Counted from the stretch's first letter, positions 1-9,875 are shown. The stretch is DNA of 64,000 nucleotides from Phenylobacterium sp. (GCF_030651185.1 NZ_JAUSCJ010000006.1:62001-126000), one strand, 5' to 3'. Made by a program: numbers and translations. The notes: a model not told the origin generated them from the sequence alone.

Positions 1-951
1 CGGCAGGGGCGCGGTGGGGTCTCGGACATAGGTCAGGATGTCGTCCCAGACCTTGGGGCCCTGCTTGTCGCGGGTCATCAGGTGCCAGCCGCTCTCGTAA
101 TAGACGGTGCGATCGCCGGGCTTCAGGCGGCTGGCGGCCTCGAAGGCCGGACGCTTGGGGATGATCTCGTCGTGAGCGCCGTAGAGATAGAGGGCCGGGA
201 CCTTGATCTGGCCGGTGGCCCGGTACGCCCGCTCCATCATCGCCACCAGGCCGTAGAGGGTGTCGGACCGGGCGCCCCAGACCATCAGCGGATCGCGGCT
301 CATGGCGATCAGTTCCTCGCGATTGTCGGTGGGGGCGACGCGCTTGGTCAGCCACTCCGGCGGCATATAGACCTTCGACCCCGTCAGCCTCGCTGCGAAC
401 CACAGGGTGGTCTTGTACGGCAAGGGCTGGGACGACCAGCCCCAGACGGCGGGCGACAGCAGCACCACGCGGTCGGCGGCGGGAGGGCGGTCAGAGGCGA
501 AGGCCTGGACGGTGACAGCGCCGCCCATGCTCTCGCCTGCCACCACGATCACCGCCTTGGGATGCTTGGCGCGGACCACGGCGGCGATGGTGCGCAGGTC
601 CTCCGCCATCAGGTCGTCGCCACCCCAGACGCCACGCTGGGGGGAGCGGCCAAAGCCGCGCTGGTCGTAGGCGTAGGTGGTGACCCCGTGGCTGGCCCAA
701 TATGGCGCGGCCAGGTGGAAGGCGTTGGAATAGTCGTTCATGCCGTGGACGCCGATGATCACCGCCCAGGGCTCCGGCGTGCCGGCGTTCCAGGTGGTGA
801 GCCCCAGGCGCGCGCCGTCGAAGGTGACGAACTGACCGCCGTCCAGGCGGGGGCCGGAGAAGGCGGCGGGGGGCGTGCCGGCCTGCTGCACCATCAGCGG
901 GGTGCAGGCCGTCAGCATCAGGGCCGAGAGGAGGACGAGGAGGCGCTTCAC
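1..951 (-). CDS. alpha/beta hydrolase lipoprotein (lysophospholipase / serine aminopeptidase S33 type), partial at the window edge
   Basis: The 3' end lies outside the window; 317 codons are visible. The start is GTG at 951, which overlaps the stop of the upstream glycosylase gene (GTGA), so the two are translationally coupled. The N-terminus has a lipoprotein signal with lipobox LTAC (Cys16). The nucleophile elbow GESMG is at about 139-143 (Ser141), and a YGAHDE stretch supplies the likely acid, followed by a WHL histidine. The family (Hydrolase_4, monoacylglycerol-lipase-like) hydrolyses acyl esters; an envelope-anchored lipase or esterase is the inference. The substrate is unknown. Confidence 0.82.
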   Translation of the reverse strand, partial: MKRLLVLLSALMLTACTPLMVQQAGTPPAAFSGPRLDGGQFVTFDGARLGLTTWNAGTPEPWAVIIGVHGMNDYSNAFHLAAPYWASHGVTTYAYDQRGFGRSPQRGVWGGDDLMAEDLRTIAAVVRAKHPKAVIVVAGESMGGAVTVQAFASDRPPAADRVVLLSPAVWGWSSQPLPYKTTLWFAARLTGSKVYMPPEWLTKRVAPTDNREELIAMSRDPLMVWGARSDTLYGLVAMMERAYRATGQIKVPALYLYGAHDEIIPKRPAFEAASRLKPGDRTVYYESGWHLMTRDKQGPKVWDDILTYVRDPTAPLP

Positions 952-1532
952 GACTCTAGAATGGCTTGGACCCTTTGGCGAAGATAGGGCGTAACCTCCT
1001 CCTCGAACCCGGGATTGCGCTTCAGCCAGCCGGTGTTGCGCCAGGACGGATGGGGCATCGGCAGGACATCGGGCAGGTAGTCGCGCCAAGCCGCCACGGT
1101 CTGAGTCATGTTCTCGCGGGCCCGGTGGCCCAGCGCCCAGGCCTGGGCGTAGCCGCCCACCAGCAGGGTGAGCTCCATCGCCGGCAGGGCGTCCATCAGG
1201 CGCGGCCGCCAGAGCTGGGCGCAGCGCGGCGGCGGCGGATAGTCGCCGCCCTTGGGATTGGTCCCCGGAAAGCAGAAGGCCATGGCCGCAACCCCGATCT
1301 CCGGGCGGCCATAGAAGGTGTCGGCGTCGATCCCCATCCAGGCCCGCAGCCGCTCGCCGGAGGGATCGGTGAAGGGCATACCGCTCTCATGCACACGGCG
1401 GCCCGGCGCCTGGCCGACGATCAGCAGCTTGGTCCGAGGGGTCACCATCACCACGGGACGCGGCGTGTGCGGCAGCTCCCCGGCGCAGGCCCGGCAGGCG
1501 GCGATATCGGCGAGGACCGTGGGCAGGGACAT
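948..1532 (-). CDS. uracil-DNA glycosylase family protein (four-cysteine, family-4-like)
   Basis: 194 aa. GQAPG at 40-44 and the PHPSWRN stretch at about 160-166 match motifs 1 and 2 of the uracil-DNA glycosylase superfamily. Cys13/Cys16 (CxxC) plus Cys87 and Cys104 reproduce the four-cysteine pattern that holds a 4Fe-4S cluster in family-4 enzymes. The expected role is removal of uracil from DNA at the start of base-excision repair. The highly conserved core suggests a working enzyme, but the exact family (4, 5 or a divergent group) cannot be settled by eye. It is separated from the upstream DUF3253 gene by a palindromic repeat and overlaps the downstream lipoprotein gene by 4 nt. Confidence 0.85.
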   Translation of the reverse strand: MSLPTVLADIAACRACAGELPHTPRPVVMVTPRTKLLIVGQAPGRRVHESGMPFTDPSGERLRAWMGIDADTFYGRPEIGVAAMAFCFPGTNPKGGDYPPPPRCAQLWRPRLMDALPAMELTLLVGGYAQAWALGHRARENMTQTVAAWRDYLPDVLPMPHPSWRNTGWLKRNPGFEEEVTPYLRQRVQAILES

Positions 1533-1567
1533 GGGGGCTATGTGGGTTGGGCAGGCTCGATTGCCAG

Positions 1568-1710
1568 TTCCTCCCCCGGCGCGCAGCGCGGTTCGGGGGA
1601 GGTGGATCGCAGGCCGGGCCTGCGAGACGGAGGGGGGTAGGGCCGGGCGGTTCGCACCGGCCGAGCCCCCTCCACCGCTTCGCGGTCCCCCTCGCCCGGC
1701 GGGGGAGGAA
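1568..1710. repeat. palindromic intergenic element with 14-bp inverted ends
   Basis: The ends TTCCTCCCCCGGCG (1568-1581) and CGGCGGGGGAGGAA (1697-1710) are inverted copies with one mismatch. Inside lie a second inversion of CTCCCCC (1571-1577) against GGGGGAG (1595-1601) and a further GGAGGGG/CCCCCTCC pair. There is no coding potential. It fills most of the gap between the DUF3253 and glycosylase genes. It looks like a dispersed REP/MITE-like element; transcribed, it would fold into a long hairpin that could act as a terminator or mRNA stabiliser. Confidence 0.7.
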
Positions 1711-1717
1711 TTAAGGG

Positions 1718-2032
1718 CTAGTCCCCGCCTTCCGGCGTCTCCACCACCGGGGCCTCCGCAGCCTTGGCCAGGGCCGCTGTGCGTTCGTCCTCGGTGGGCA
1801 GGCGCAGGCGGTAGACGCCCTTGAAGGTGTCGGGGTCGGCGGGCTTGTTGTGGCGCAGGACGGTGATGCGGCCCTGGCGGGCCAGGCCGCGGGCGGTGGC
1901 GCGGACGTGGCCGGTGAGGCGCTGCCAGCGCTCCGGTTCGGCGGCGCGGGCCACCTCTTCGGAGGACACCGACTTGCCGGCCGGGAGCTTGCCGACGATC
2001 TCGAGGATCACGGCCTCCATGTCGATGCTCAT
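1718..2032 (-). CDS. DUF3253 domain protein
   Basis: 104 aa. The whole protein resembles the small DUF3253 family: a winged-helix-like fold with a SSEEVARAAEPERW segment, a central VRATARGLARQGRI helix and a strand ending near GVYRLRL. No enzymatic motif is visible and the function is unknown. A DNA-binding-like role is only suggested by the fold. It starts 2 nt after the acyl-CoA dehydrogenase stop, so it is the next gene of the same transcript. The acidic C-terminal tail (about residues 85-104) looks disordered. Confidence 0.75.
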   Translation of the reverse strand: MSIDMEAVILEIVGKLPAGKSVSSEEVARAAEPERWQRLTGHVRATARGLARQGRITVLRHNKPADPDTFKGVYRLRLPTEDERTAALAKAAEAPVVETPEGGD

Positions 2033-2034
2033 GG

Positions 2035-3183
2035 TCAGCCGCCTCGCTTCAGGGTTTCGCGGGCGATCACCACCTGCTGGATCTGGCTAGTGCCTTCATA
2101 GATCCGGAAGATACGCACGTCGCGGTAGAAGCGCTCGATCCCGTAGTCGGCGACATAGCCCGCGCCGCCGAATATCTGCACCGCCCGGTCGGCCACGCGG
2201 CCCACCATCTCGGAGGCGAAGTACTTGGCTGCGGCGGCCTCCATGGTGACGCTCTCGCCGGCGTCGCGCTTGCGGGCGGTCTCCATGACCATGGCCTTGG
2301 CCACCAGGGTCTCGGTCTTGCAGTCGGCGATCATGCCCTGGATCAGCTGGAAGGCGGCGATAGGCTGGCCGAACTGCTTGCGCTCATTGGCATAGGCCAC
2401 GCAGTCGGTGAGCAGCCGCTCGGCCACGCCGACGCAGACCGCCGAGATGTGCAGCCGGCCGCGGTCGAGGACCTGCATGGCCACCTTGAATCCCTCGCCT
2501 TCCCGACCCAGGCGGTTGGCTGCCGGCACCCGGACATTGTCGAAGTTCACGTCGCATATGTGGGCGCCCTGCTGGCCCATCTTCTTCTCGGGCTTGCCGA
2601 CGGTCAGGCCAGGCAGGGTCCGCTCCACCAGGAAGGCCGAGACGCCGCCGGCGCCCGCCTTGGTCGCGTCGGTCCTGGTCATCACTGTGAAGAGGTCGGC
2701 CTTGTTGGCGTTGGTGATGTAGCGCTTGGAGCCGTTGAGCACGTAGTGGTCGCCGTCCAGCACCGCGCGGGTCTGCACGGCGGCGGAGTCCGACCCCGCC
2801 TCCGGCTCGGTGAGCGCAAAGGAGGTGATGATGTCCCCCGAGGCGATGCCGGGCAGGTATTTCGCCTTCTGCTCCTCGGTCCCGAACATCACCAGGCCCT
2901 GGCTGCCGATGCCGACATTGGTGCCGAAGGTGGAGCGGAAGGCGGGGCTGGTGCGGCCCAGCTCCACGGCCACCAGGCACTCGTCCTCCATGGAGAGATC
3001 CAGGCCGCCGTACTCGGCGGGGATGGAGAGGCCAAACAGGCCCAGCTCCTTCATCTCGTTCACCAGCTCCGGGGGCATGGCGTCATCTTCGGAGACCTTG
3101 GCCTCCAGGGGACGCAGACGTTCGGTGACGAAGCGGCGGACCGTGTCGATCAGCTGTTCGCGGGTTTCCAGGTCGAGGGCCAT
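2035..3183 (-). CDS. acyl-CoA dehydrogenase
   Basis: 382 aa, normal for the family. It has the three-domain ACAD layout: helical N-domain, a beta-domain with the FAD/substrate signature ALTEPEAGSDS, and a C-terminal helical domain containing RKQFGQPI and the IYEGTSQIQ motif, whose Glu (about 363) is the usual catalytic base. It oxidises acyl-CoA to trans-2-enoyl-CoA with FAD. The start at 3183 is preceded by a GAGAGAGAC ribosome-binding site; the open frame continues upstream only through the neighbouring gene. It follows a thiolase and precedes DUF3253 in one operon, supporting a beta-oxidation role. The chain-length preference cannot be read. Confidence 0.93.
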   Translation of the reverse strand: MALDLETREQLIDTVRRFVTERLRPLEAKVSEDDAMPPELVNEMKELGLFGLSIPAEYGGLDLSMEDECLVAVELGRTSPAFRSTFGTNVGIGSQGLVMFGTEEQKAKYLPGIASGDIITSFALTEPEAGSDSAAVQTRAVLDGDHYVLNGSKRYITNANKADLFTVMTRTDATKAGAGGVSAFLVERTLPGLTVGKPEKKMGQQGAHICDVNFDNVRVPAANRLGREGEGFKVAMQVLDRGRLHISAVCVGVAERLLTDCVAYANERKQFGQPIAAFQLIQGMIADCKTETLVAKAMVMETARKRDAGESVTMEAAAAKYFASEMVGRVADRAVQIFGGAGYVADYGIERFYRDVRIFRIYEGTSQIQQVVIARETLKRGG

Positions 3184-3199
3184 GATGTCTCTCTCGGCT

Positions 3200-3792
3200 C
3201 TATTTGCAGGTGATCTTGTCGTCGGCCACTTCGGCGACCTTCGACAGGGTGACGGCGATGATGGGGTCGGCCCACATCTCGTAGTTCGTGCTTCCACCCG
3301 GCACGGCGCAGACATGGGCCTTGCGCTTGGCGAGCTTGCCCGAGCGGATGGCCGTGAGTTCGGCCTCGTAGCTGACCGCGTGCGGCAGGCCGTTCCAGAT
3401 CTTCAGGAAGGACTGCTTCTTGGCGGCCGAACCGTCGACGGCGAAGGCGACCTTTCCGGGCTCGACCGGCTTGTAGGTGTCGGGGGTTCCGTCCGGCAGG
3501 GCCATATCGACGTGGCCGGTCTCGACGGCCTCCAGGCTCAGCTTGCCGTCGGCGACATTGAGCGTGGCGCGCTGGCCCGACATCACCTGGGCGGTGTCGC
3601 CCACCAGCTTGGTGTGCGGATCGAAGCCGGCGGCGATCAGGGCCTCCACCAGGGTGGGCGGCTTGGTGGGCCGGGCCGCGGCCGGGCCACCCGCAAGCGG
3701 CGGCGCGGCGGCGGGTGTGGTCTTGACCGGCGCATCCTGGGCGAAGGCCGGATGCGCCAGCGCCAGGGCGGCTGAGAGGATCAGCGGGCGGA

Positions 3793-3796
<4 letters not shown>
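3200..3796 (-). CDS. secreted hypothetical protein in the thiolase operon
   Basis: 198 aa. The N-terminus has a signal peptide ([20 protein letters not shown], cleavage after AFA). A Pro/Ala-rich stretch follows, then a domain of about 150 residues with two Cys (one near the end, ITCK) that could form a disulfide. I do not recognise the family. The start ATG overlaps the thiolase stop (ATGA at 3793-3796), and it ends 16 nt before the acyl-CoA dehydrogenase start, so it is co-translated with two cytoplasmic lipid enzymes although it is probably periplasmic. No function is assigned. Confidence 0.8.
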
Positions 3797-5001
<1,205 letters not shown>

Positions 5002-5109
5002 GATCTCTCTCCGCCACCTAGGTCGCCTTGCGGCGTCGTCTCTTCGGAGCGGCAAACTAGTGTTTGGATCGGCGGCGAGCAAACGCTTCCGGCGTTGGAG
5101 GGGGCATCC

Positions 5110-5568
5110 ATGGACGGCACCGAAGCAGAGACCAATGCCTGGGTGCATCTGGTGGTGCAGGGCGGCGAGTGGGCCGGCTGGTCGATGTACGGCAACGACC
5201 CCTTCGAGGACCACGCCGGGCCCTTCTACTACCGGATCGCCGACGATGGCGCGCCGGTCTGCGCCATGCGGCCCGAGCGCAAGCACATGAACGGCGGCGG
5301 CTTCATGCACGGTGGGGCGCTGATGACCTTCGCTGACTACTGCCTGTTCGTGATCGCCCGCGACGCCCTCAAGGACAGCCGCAGCGTGACCGCCACCTTC
5401 AACAGCGAGTTCGTAGGCGCGGTGCCCGAAGGCGCGCTGCTGGAGTGTGTCGGCGAGGTGGTGAAGGCCGGGCGCAGCATGGTCTTCGTGCGCGGGATCA
5501 TGAGCGTCGAGGGCGAGGCCGTGCTGAGCTTCTCCGCCGTCCTGAAGAAGACCGCGCCGCGGACCTGA
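5110..5568 (+). CDS. PaaI-type hotdog thioesterase
   Basis: 152 aa, single hotdog fold. The signature [19 protein letters not shown] sits on the central helix as in PaaI/YdiI-type acyl-CoA thioesterases, followed by the usual beta-sheet ending in SFSAVLKK. It should hydrolyse small or medium acyl-CoA. The start ATG is preceded by GGAGGGGG 5 nt upstream. It is divergent from pcaF with a gap of about 110 bp that must carry both promoters, and it is 3 nt from the next gene, so it heads a plus-strand operon. Confidence 0.87.
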   Translation: MDGTEAETNAWVHLVVQGGEWAGWSMYGNDPFEDHAGPFYYRIADDGAPVCAMRPERKHMNGGGFMHGGALMTFADYCLFVIARDALKDSRSVTATFNSEFVGAVPEGALLECVGEVVKAGRSMVFVRGIMSVEGEAVLSFSAVLKKTAPRT

Positions 5569-5571
5569 CCC

Positions 5572-6012
5572 ATGCTGGTCCCACTGACCCCCCGCGACAT
5601 TCCCGACCTGCTGCAGATCGAGCGGCTGCCGGGCTACGACGCCTTCATCGGCCAATGGCCACCTGAGGAACATGCCGCCGAGATGTCGTCGCCCGCCGCC
5701 CGCTATCTGGGCTGGCGCGAGGGTGGCGAACTGACCGGCTTTGTGATTTTCCAAAAGTTTGACCAGTCCACCGTGCGCCTGCGGCGGATCGCGGTGGCTG
5801 GGCCCGGCGGTGGCCTGGGCACGACCCTGTTGCAGGCGGTGGTGGACTGGGCCTTCGCCAATACCGACGCAGAGGCTGTCGACCTGCACGTCCGCGCGGG
5901 CAACGACCGGGCGCGCGCCGTCTATGCACGCGAGGGGTTCGTCCCCTCCGGAGAGTTTGAGGACGACGCCGAGGAGATGGTCGTCTCCCGCGCGCGATGG
6001 AACGCCAGATGA
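5572..6012 (+). CDS. GNAT-family N-acetyltransferase
   Basis: 146 aa. A typical single GNAT domain: the [20 protein letters not shown] stretch carries the acetyl-CoA-binding (Q/R)xxGx(G/A) motif in a modified form, and [18 protein letters not shown] is motif B. The substrate cannot be deduced. It begins 3 nt after the thioesterase stop and overlaps the monooxygenase start by 4 nt (ATGA), so the three are one transcription unit. Confidence 0.87.
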   Translation: MLVPLTPRDIPDLLQIERLPGYDAFIGQWPPEEHAAEMSSPAARYLGWREGGELTGFVIFQKFDQSTVRLRRIAVAGPGGGLGTTLLQAVVDWAFANTDAEAVDLHVRAGNDRARAVYAREGFVPSGEFEDDAEEMVVSRARWNAR

Positions 6013-7007
6013 CCTACACCCTTTCGGTTCTCGACCTGTCGCCGGTCAGCGGGAGCAACACCCAGGCGCAGGCGGTGCGAGAGAGCCTGGAGGTGGCCAA
6101 GGCCGCCGAGCGGCTGGGCTATCACCGCTTCTGGGTGGCCGAGCACCACAATATCGGCGGGCTGGGCTCGCCCGCGCCCGAGATCCTGATCGCGGCGGCT
6201 AGCCAGATCACCTCGACGATCCGGCTGGGGTCGGGCGGGGTGATGCTGGTGAACTACTCACCGCTAAAGGTGGCCGAGGTGTTCATGGAGCTGGAGGCGC
6301 TCGCGCCCGGCCGCATCGACCTGGGCGTCGGTCGCGCGCTCGGCACCGACCAGCGGACCGGCGGAGCCTTGCGGTCATCTGGCTCGGAAGCCTTCCCGCA
6401 GTACTTCGCCCTGCTGTCGGCCTGGCTGCTGGACGCCGCCGGCGTGGAGCCGATCACCGACGCCCATCCCGCCCGCGAGATCCACGCCAATCCGGCCGGT
6501 CCCTCGCACCCCGATCTCTTCCTGCTCTGCACCTCGGTGGAGAGCGCGATCTTCGCGGCTCAGGCGGGCGTCGGCATGGTGTTCGCCGAGTTCATCGCCC
6601 GCGCCGATGGCGGCCCGGCGGTGGCGGCCTACAAGGGGAACTTCCGGCCGTCTGTGTTCCGGTCCGAGCCCTGGGCCGGGATCGCCACCATCGCGCTCGC
6701 CGCCGAGACCAGCGCCGAGGCCGAGCGGCTGGCCGCGCCGATGAGGGCCGGCAACCTGGCCACCCTCGACGGCGGACGGCGGCGGTTCACCTCCATCCCC
6801 GAGGCCCAGGCCTTCCTGGCCGAGCGGGCGGACGATCCTCGCCTGGCGGGCGTCATCGCGCGCGCCATCGTCGGCGATCCGGCGACGGTGAAGGCGCGGC
6901 TGGACGACAAGGCGGCCAGCACAGGCGCCGACGAGCTGTTCGTGATGGCCGTCGGACCGGATCTGGGGAGTCGCATCCGCTCCCTGGAACTCATCAAGCC
7001 CGCCTAG
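6009..7007 (+). CDS. LLM-class flavin-dependent oxidoreductase (MsnO8/luciferase-like group 1)
   Basis: 332 aa. The N-terminus ([18 protein letters not shown]...RFWVAEHHN) is diagnostic of the luciferase-family oxidoreductase group 1. The AEHHN element and [18 protein letters not shown] form part of the FMN site in this TIM-barrel family. These enzymes use reduced flavin to oxygenate small substrates; the substrate here is unknown. The start at 6009 was chosen because it overlaps the upstream stop (ATGA). Its stop shares CTAG (7004-7007) with the convergent gene. Confidence 0.88.
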   Translation: MTYTLSVLDLSPVSGSNTQAQAVRESLEVAKAAERLGYHRFWVAEHHNIGGLGSPAPEILIAAASQITSTIRLGSGGVMLVNYSPLKVAEVFMELEALAPGRIDLGVGRALGTDQRTGGALRSSGSEAFPQYFALLSAWLLDAAGVEPITDAHPAREIHANPAGPSHPDLFLLCTSVESAIFAAQAGVGMVFAEFIARADGGPAVAAYKGNFRPSVFRSEPWAGIATIALAAETSAEAERLAAPMRAGNLATLDGGRRRFTSIPEAQAFLAERADDPRLAGVIARAIVGDPATVKARLDDKAASTGADELFVMAVGPDLGSRIRSLELIKPA

Positions 7008-7513
7008 TGCGCGTGGTCCATCTCGGCCGGCTTCACGGGCGCGTCGGCGAGACGCGCCTCGATACGCGCCAGACCGAAGACCGAGCGCCAGCCCTTCTTG
7101 TCGCCGCCTGAGGCCAGGCGCCAGGGGGCCTCCTTCTCGGACAGCGGCTTGCCATCGACACGGTCGGCGAGGATCACCACGTCGTTGTGGAAGTCCTTGT
7201 CCAGTTCGGCCAGGGCATAGACCGCCTGGAAGCCGTCCTTGCCGGTCATCACCACATAGGCCCGCAGCGGGTCGCCGTGCAGCCTGGCCCCCACCGGCAG
7301 GCCGCCGGCGCGCAGGACGTAGGTCAGGATCGGGCCCTTATAGATCTTGGGGCCGCTCTCCAGGGTCACCTTGACCTCGGCGCGGGGCAGGTCGGCGAGG
7401 TCGCTCGCGGTCAGGAGCTTGGTCTTGCCGTCCAGGCCGACGACGGTCAGCGACTGGGCAAGCGCCGCGACCGGGGCGACCGCCAGGGCCAGGGCGAGGA
7501 TCAGCGCCCTCAT
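7004..7513 (-). CDS. periplasmic molybdopterin-binding-fold protein
   Basis: 169 aa with a signal peptide (MRALILALALAVAPVAALAQ). The body resembles the sulfite-oxidase-type molybdopterin-binding fold as a stand-alone small protein: ADLPRAEVKV, YKGPILTYVLRAGG, and the KDGFQAVYALAELD core. It is much shorter than true Mo-enzymes (SoxC, YedY), and no obvious Mo-ligating Cys is visible, so it may bind no cofactor. It ends with an EMDHAH tail that could bind metal. The start overlaps the nucleoside transporter stop (ATGA), so the two genes are coupled. Confidence 0.75.
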   Translation of the reverse strand: MRALILALALAVAPVAALAQSLTVVGLDGKTKLLTASDLADLPRAEVKVTLESGPKIYKGPILTYVLRAGGLPVGARLHGDPLRAYVVMTGKDGFQAVYALAELDKDFHNDVVILADRVDGKPLSEKEAPWRLASGGDKKGWRSVFGLARIEARLADAPVKPAEMDHAH

Positions 7514-8787
7514 TGGCCGAACAGTTCGCGGGGCATGGCGCCCACCACGGCGGCGGTCATGCAGGTGGCCAGGAAGCCGGCCAGCAGCGCCTTCCAGACC
7601 ATGCCAATGATCTCGTTGCGGCGCTCGGGCATCAGGACGCCCATGCCCGAGACGGTGATCCCCACCGAGCCGACATTGGCGAAGCCGCACAGGGCGTACG
7701 TCATGATCATCCGGGTCCGCTCGGTCATCTCGCCGGCCGGGATGGCGCCCAGCTGGATGAAGGCGATGAACTCGGTCAGCATCAGCTTCACCCCCAGCAG
7801 GTAGCCGGCCTTGAAGGCCTCATCCCAATGGATACCCAGGGTCCAGGCCAGGGGGGCGAAGACCACGCCCAGGATGCGCTCGATGGTCAGGGGCGCGCCC
7901 ATCACGTCCGGGAAGACCGAGAGCATTCCGTTGCCGATGGCCACGAAGGCCACGAAGACGATGAGGATGGCGGAGATGTTCAGCACCACGGTCAGGCCGT
8001 CCATCGTGCCCTTGGAGATGGCGTCGATGCCGCTGTCGTACTTCAGCAGCGAGTTGTAATCCGCGTAGAAGCCGCCCTGCCCCGGCTTCTCCGGCACCAT
8101 GATGCGGGCCAGCAGGACGCCGGCGGGCGCCGAGATGATCGAGGCCACCAGGACGTGGGCCGCGGCGTTGGGCAGGGCGTCCTTCAGGATGGTGGCGTAG
8201 GCGACCATGGTCGAGCCGGCGACGGTGGCCAGGCCCACGACGATCATCAGGAACAGCTCCGAGCGGGTCAGCTTGTCCAGGAAGGCGCGGATGACGATGG
8301 GGCTCTCGATCATGCCGAGGAAGATATTGGCGGCCACGGCCAGGGCCGAGGCGCCTCCCAGGCCCATGGTCTTCTGGAAGATGAAGCCGAAGCCCCGCGT
8401 GATCCACTTGAGGATTTGCCAGTGCCAGAGCAAGGCCGAGAGGGCCGAGATCACCAGGATCAGCGGCAGGACCTGGAAGGCGAAGACGAAGAGGCCGCCG
8501 GGGTTGGTGACCGCATAGGGCTGGGCGCCTCCGCCCATGTAGCCGAACACGAACTGGGTGCCCTGGGCGGTGGCCGCGGCCAGCCCGTCGACGCCGTCGT
8601 TCAGGGCCTGGATGAACCCCTGCGCGCCGGGCAGGCCAAACAGCAGCAGCACCAGGGACACCTGGACGAAGACGGCGCCCAGCGCCAGCTTCCAGGGGAA
8701 GCGGCTGCGGTCCTCCGACAGGGCCCAGCAGACGGCCAGGGTCAGGGCGATGCCCACCAGGCTCTGGGCGTTCTCCAGACGAAACAT
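7510..8787 (-). CDS. concentrative nucleoside transporter (CNT/NupC family)
   Basis: 425 aa, polytopic. The CNT signatures are seen: GATAVAANIFLGMIESP-like (ALAVAANIFLGMIESPIVIRAFL), the SEL(F/M) segment, VAGSTMVAYATIL, and the C-terminal TYALCGFANVGSVGI motif. Family members import nucleosides with H+ or Na+. The first of about ten hydrophobic segments starts at residue 5. It is divergent from ohr, separated by 174 bp, and coupled to the small periplasmic protein downstream. Confidence 0.92.
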   Translation of the reverse strand: MFRLENAQSLVGIALTLAVCWALSEDRSRFPWKLALGAVFVQVSLVLLLFGLPGAQGFIQALNDGVDGLAAATAQGTQFVFGYMGGGAQPYAVTNPGGLFVFAFQVLPLILVISALSALLWHWQILKWITRGFGFIFQKTMGLGGASALAVAANIFLGMIESPIVIRAFLDKLTRSELFLMIVVGLATVAGSTMVAYATILKDALPNAAAHVLVASIISAPAGVLLARIMVPEKPGQGGFYADYNSLLKYDSGIDAISKGTMDGLTVVLNISAILIVFVAFVAIGNGMLSVFPDVMGAPLTIERILGVVFAPLAWTLGIHWDEAFKAGYLLGVKLMLTEFIAFIQLGAIPAGEMTERTRMIMTYALCGFANVGSVGITVSGMGVLMPERRNEIIGMVWKALLAGFLATCMTAAVVGAMPRELFGQ

Positions 8788-8901
8788 GCGGTTAGACCCC
8801 AGCGCCGGGACTCAAGAGCCGGCCCCCCTATTGAGGCGAAGCCTGGGGCGGAGGCAACTGTGGTGGCCGTCGTGGATGGAAGAAAAGCCCGCTTGCCTTG
8901 G

Positions 8902-8932
8902 TTGACGTCAATTAAATTGTATACAATATAAT
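8902..8932 (+). promoter_or_regulatory. ohr promoter with overlapping OhrR-type operator
   Basis: An AT-rich island in GC-rich DNA. TTGACG (8902-8907) and a perfect TATAAT (8927-8932) lie 19 bp apart. Between them is the palindrome ATTGTATACAAT (8916-8927), which matches the core of known OhrR operators (Bacillus and Xanthomonas boxes contain the same ATTGTATACAAT). A repressor bound there would cover the -10 element. The site lies about 30 bp upstream of the ohr start. Confidence 0.85.
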
Positions 8933-8961
8933 CGTGCATCATGAAACACGGAGACGACCCC

Positions 8962-9381
8962 ATGTCCGCCCTCTATTCCACCCAGGCCCGCGCCGTCGGC
9001 GGCCGCGCCGGCCATGTCGAGACCACTGATGGCCTGCTGAAGGTCGACCTCGCCCTGCCCAGGGAGATGGGCGGCAAGGGCGGGGCGACCAATCCCGAGC
9101 AGCTGTTCGCCGCCGGCTACGCGGCCTGTTTCGAGAACGCCGTGCGGTTCCTCGCCGGCCAGCAGAAGGTCGGCCTGACGGGCGCCGCGGTCACCAGCAC
9201 GGTGGAACTGCACCCGCGCGCCGAGGGCGGGTTCCGCCTGGGGGTGGCGCTGGACGTGGAGACGCAAGGATTGGATCAGGCCGCCGCCGAGGCCCTGGTG
9301 GCCGCGGCCCACCAGGTCTGCCCCTATTCGAATGCGGTTCGCGGCAATGTCGATGTTGCGATAACCGTAAGGGCGCAATGA
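8962..9381 (+). CDS. ohr: organic hydroperoxide resistance peroxidase Ohr
   Basis: 139 aa, standard Ohr length. The two reactive cysteines are conserved: Cys56 in AAGYAACFENAV (peroxidatic) and Cys120 in HQVCPYSNAVRGN (resolving). Ohr is a thiol peroxidase that reduces organic and lipid hydroperoxides in the cytoplasm. The start at 8962 is preferred over the in-frame ATG at 8941 because GGAG lies 8 nt before it and the protein then has family length. It is followed directly by its regulator with an ATGA overlap. Confidence 0.96.
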   Translation: MSALYSTQARAVGGRAGHVETTDGLLKVDLALPREMGGKGGATNPEQLFAAGYAACFENAVRFLAGQQKVGLTGAAVTSTVELHPRAEGGFRLGVALDVETQGLDQAAAEALVAAAHQVCPYSNAVRGNVDVAITVRAQ

Positions 9382-9875
9382 GTCCCAAGACCACCAAGAC
9401 CACCGACCGACAAACGCCGACAGGTGACCGTCAGGGTGTCGCCGATCAGCTGCGCCTCGATAACCAGCTCTGCTTCGCCCTCTATGCGGCGACGGGGCTA
9501 GTGACCCGCGCCTACCGGCCGCTGCTGGAGCCGCTCAACCTGACCTATCCCCAGTACCTGGCGATGATGGCGCTGTGGGAAAAGGCCCCGCGCACGGTGA
9601 GCGACCTGGGCGAGGCGCTGGGGTTGGACTCGGGCACCCTGACCCCGCTGCTGAAGCGGATGGAGGGGGCGGGCCTGGTGCGCCGCACCCGCGACAAGGC
9701 TGACGAACGCCGCGTGCAGATCACCCTGACCGACCAAGGCGCGGCCCTGCAGGAGAAGGCGGCGGGCGTGCCCTTCGCGCTGGCCTGCGCGCTGGATCTG
9801 CCGGGCGAGGAGATCGTCGCGCTGCGGGCGACGCTGCAGGACCTGGCGCGGAAGCTGCGCGGGACCGAGGATTGA
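9378..9875 (+). CDS. ohrR: MarR-family organic peroxide sensor OhrR
   Basis: 165 aa. The N-terminal helix carries the redox cysteine (Cys32, in LDNQLCFALYAA) that senses organic hydroperoxides in OhrR. A winged-helix domain follows with TVSDLGEALGLDSGTLTPLLKRME as recognition helix and RTRDKADERRVQITLT as wing. Upon oxidation the repressor leaves the operator and derepresses ohr. Co-transcription with ohr and the ATTGTATACAAT box upstream make autoregulation very likely. The N-terminal 20 residues are an extension beyond the usual start and may be disordered. Confidence 0.94.
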   Translation: MSPKTTKTTDRQTPTGDRQGVADQLRLDNQLCFALYAATGLVTRAYRPLLEPLNLTYPQYLAMMALWEKAPRTVSDLGEALGLDSGTLTPLLKRMEGAGLVRRTRDKADERRVQITLTDQGAALQEKAAGVPFALACALDLPGEEIVALRATLQDLARKLRGTED

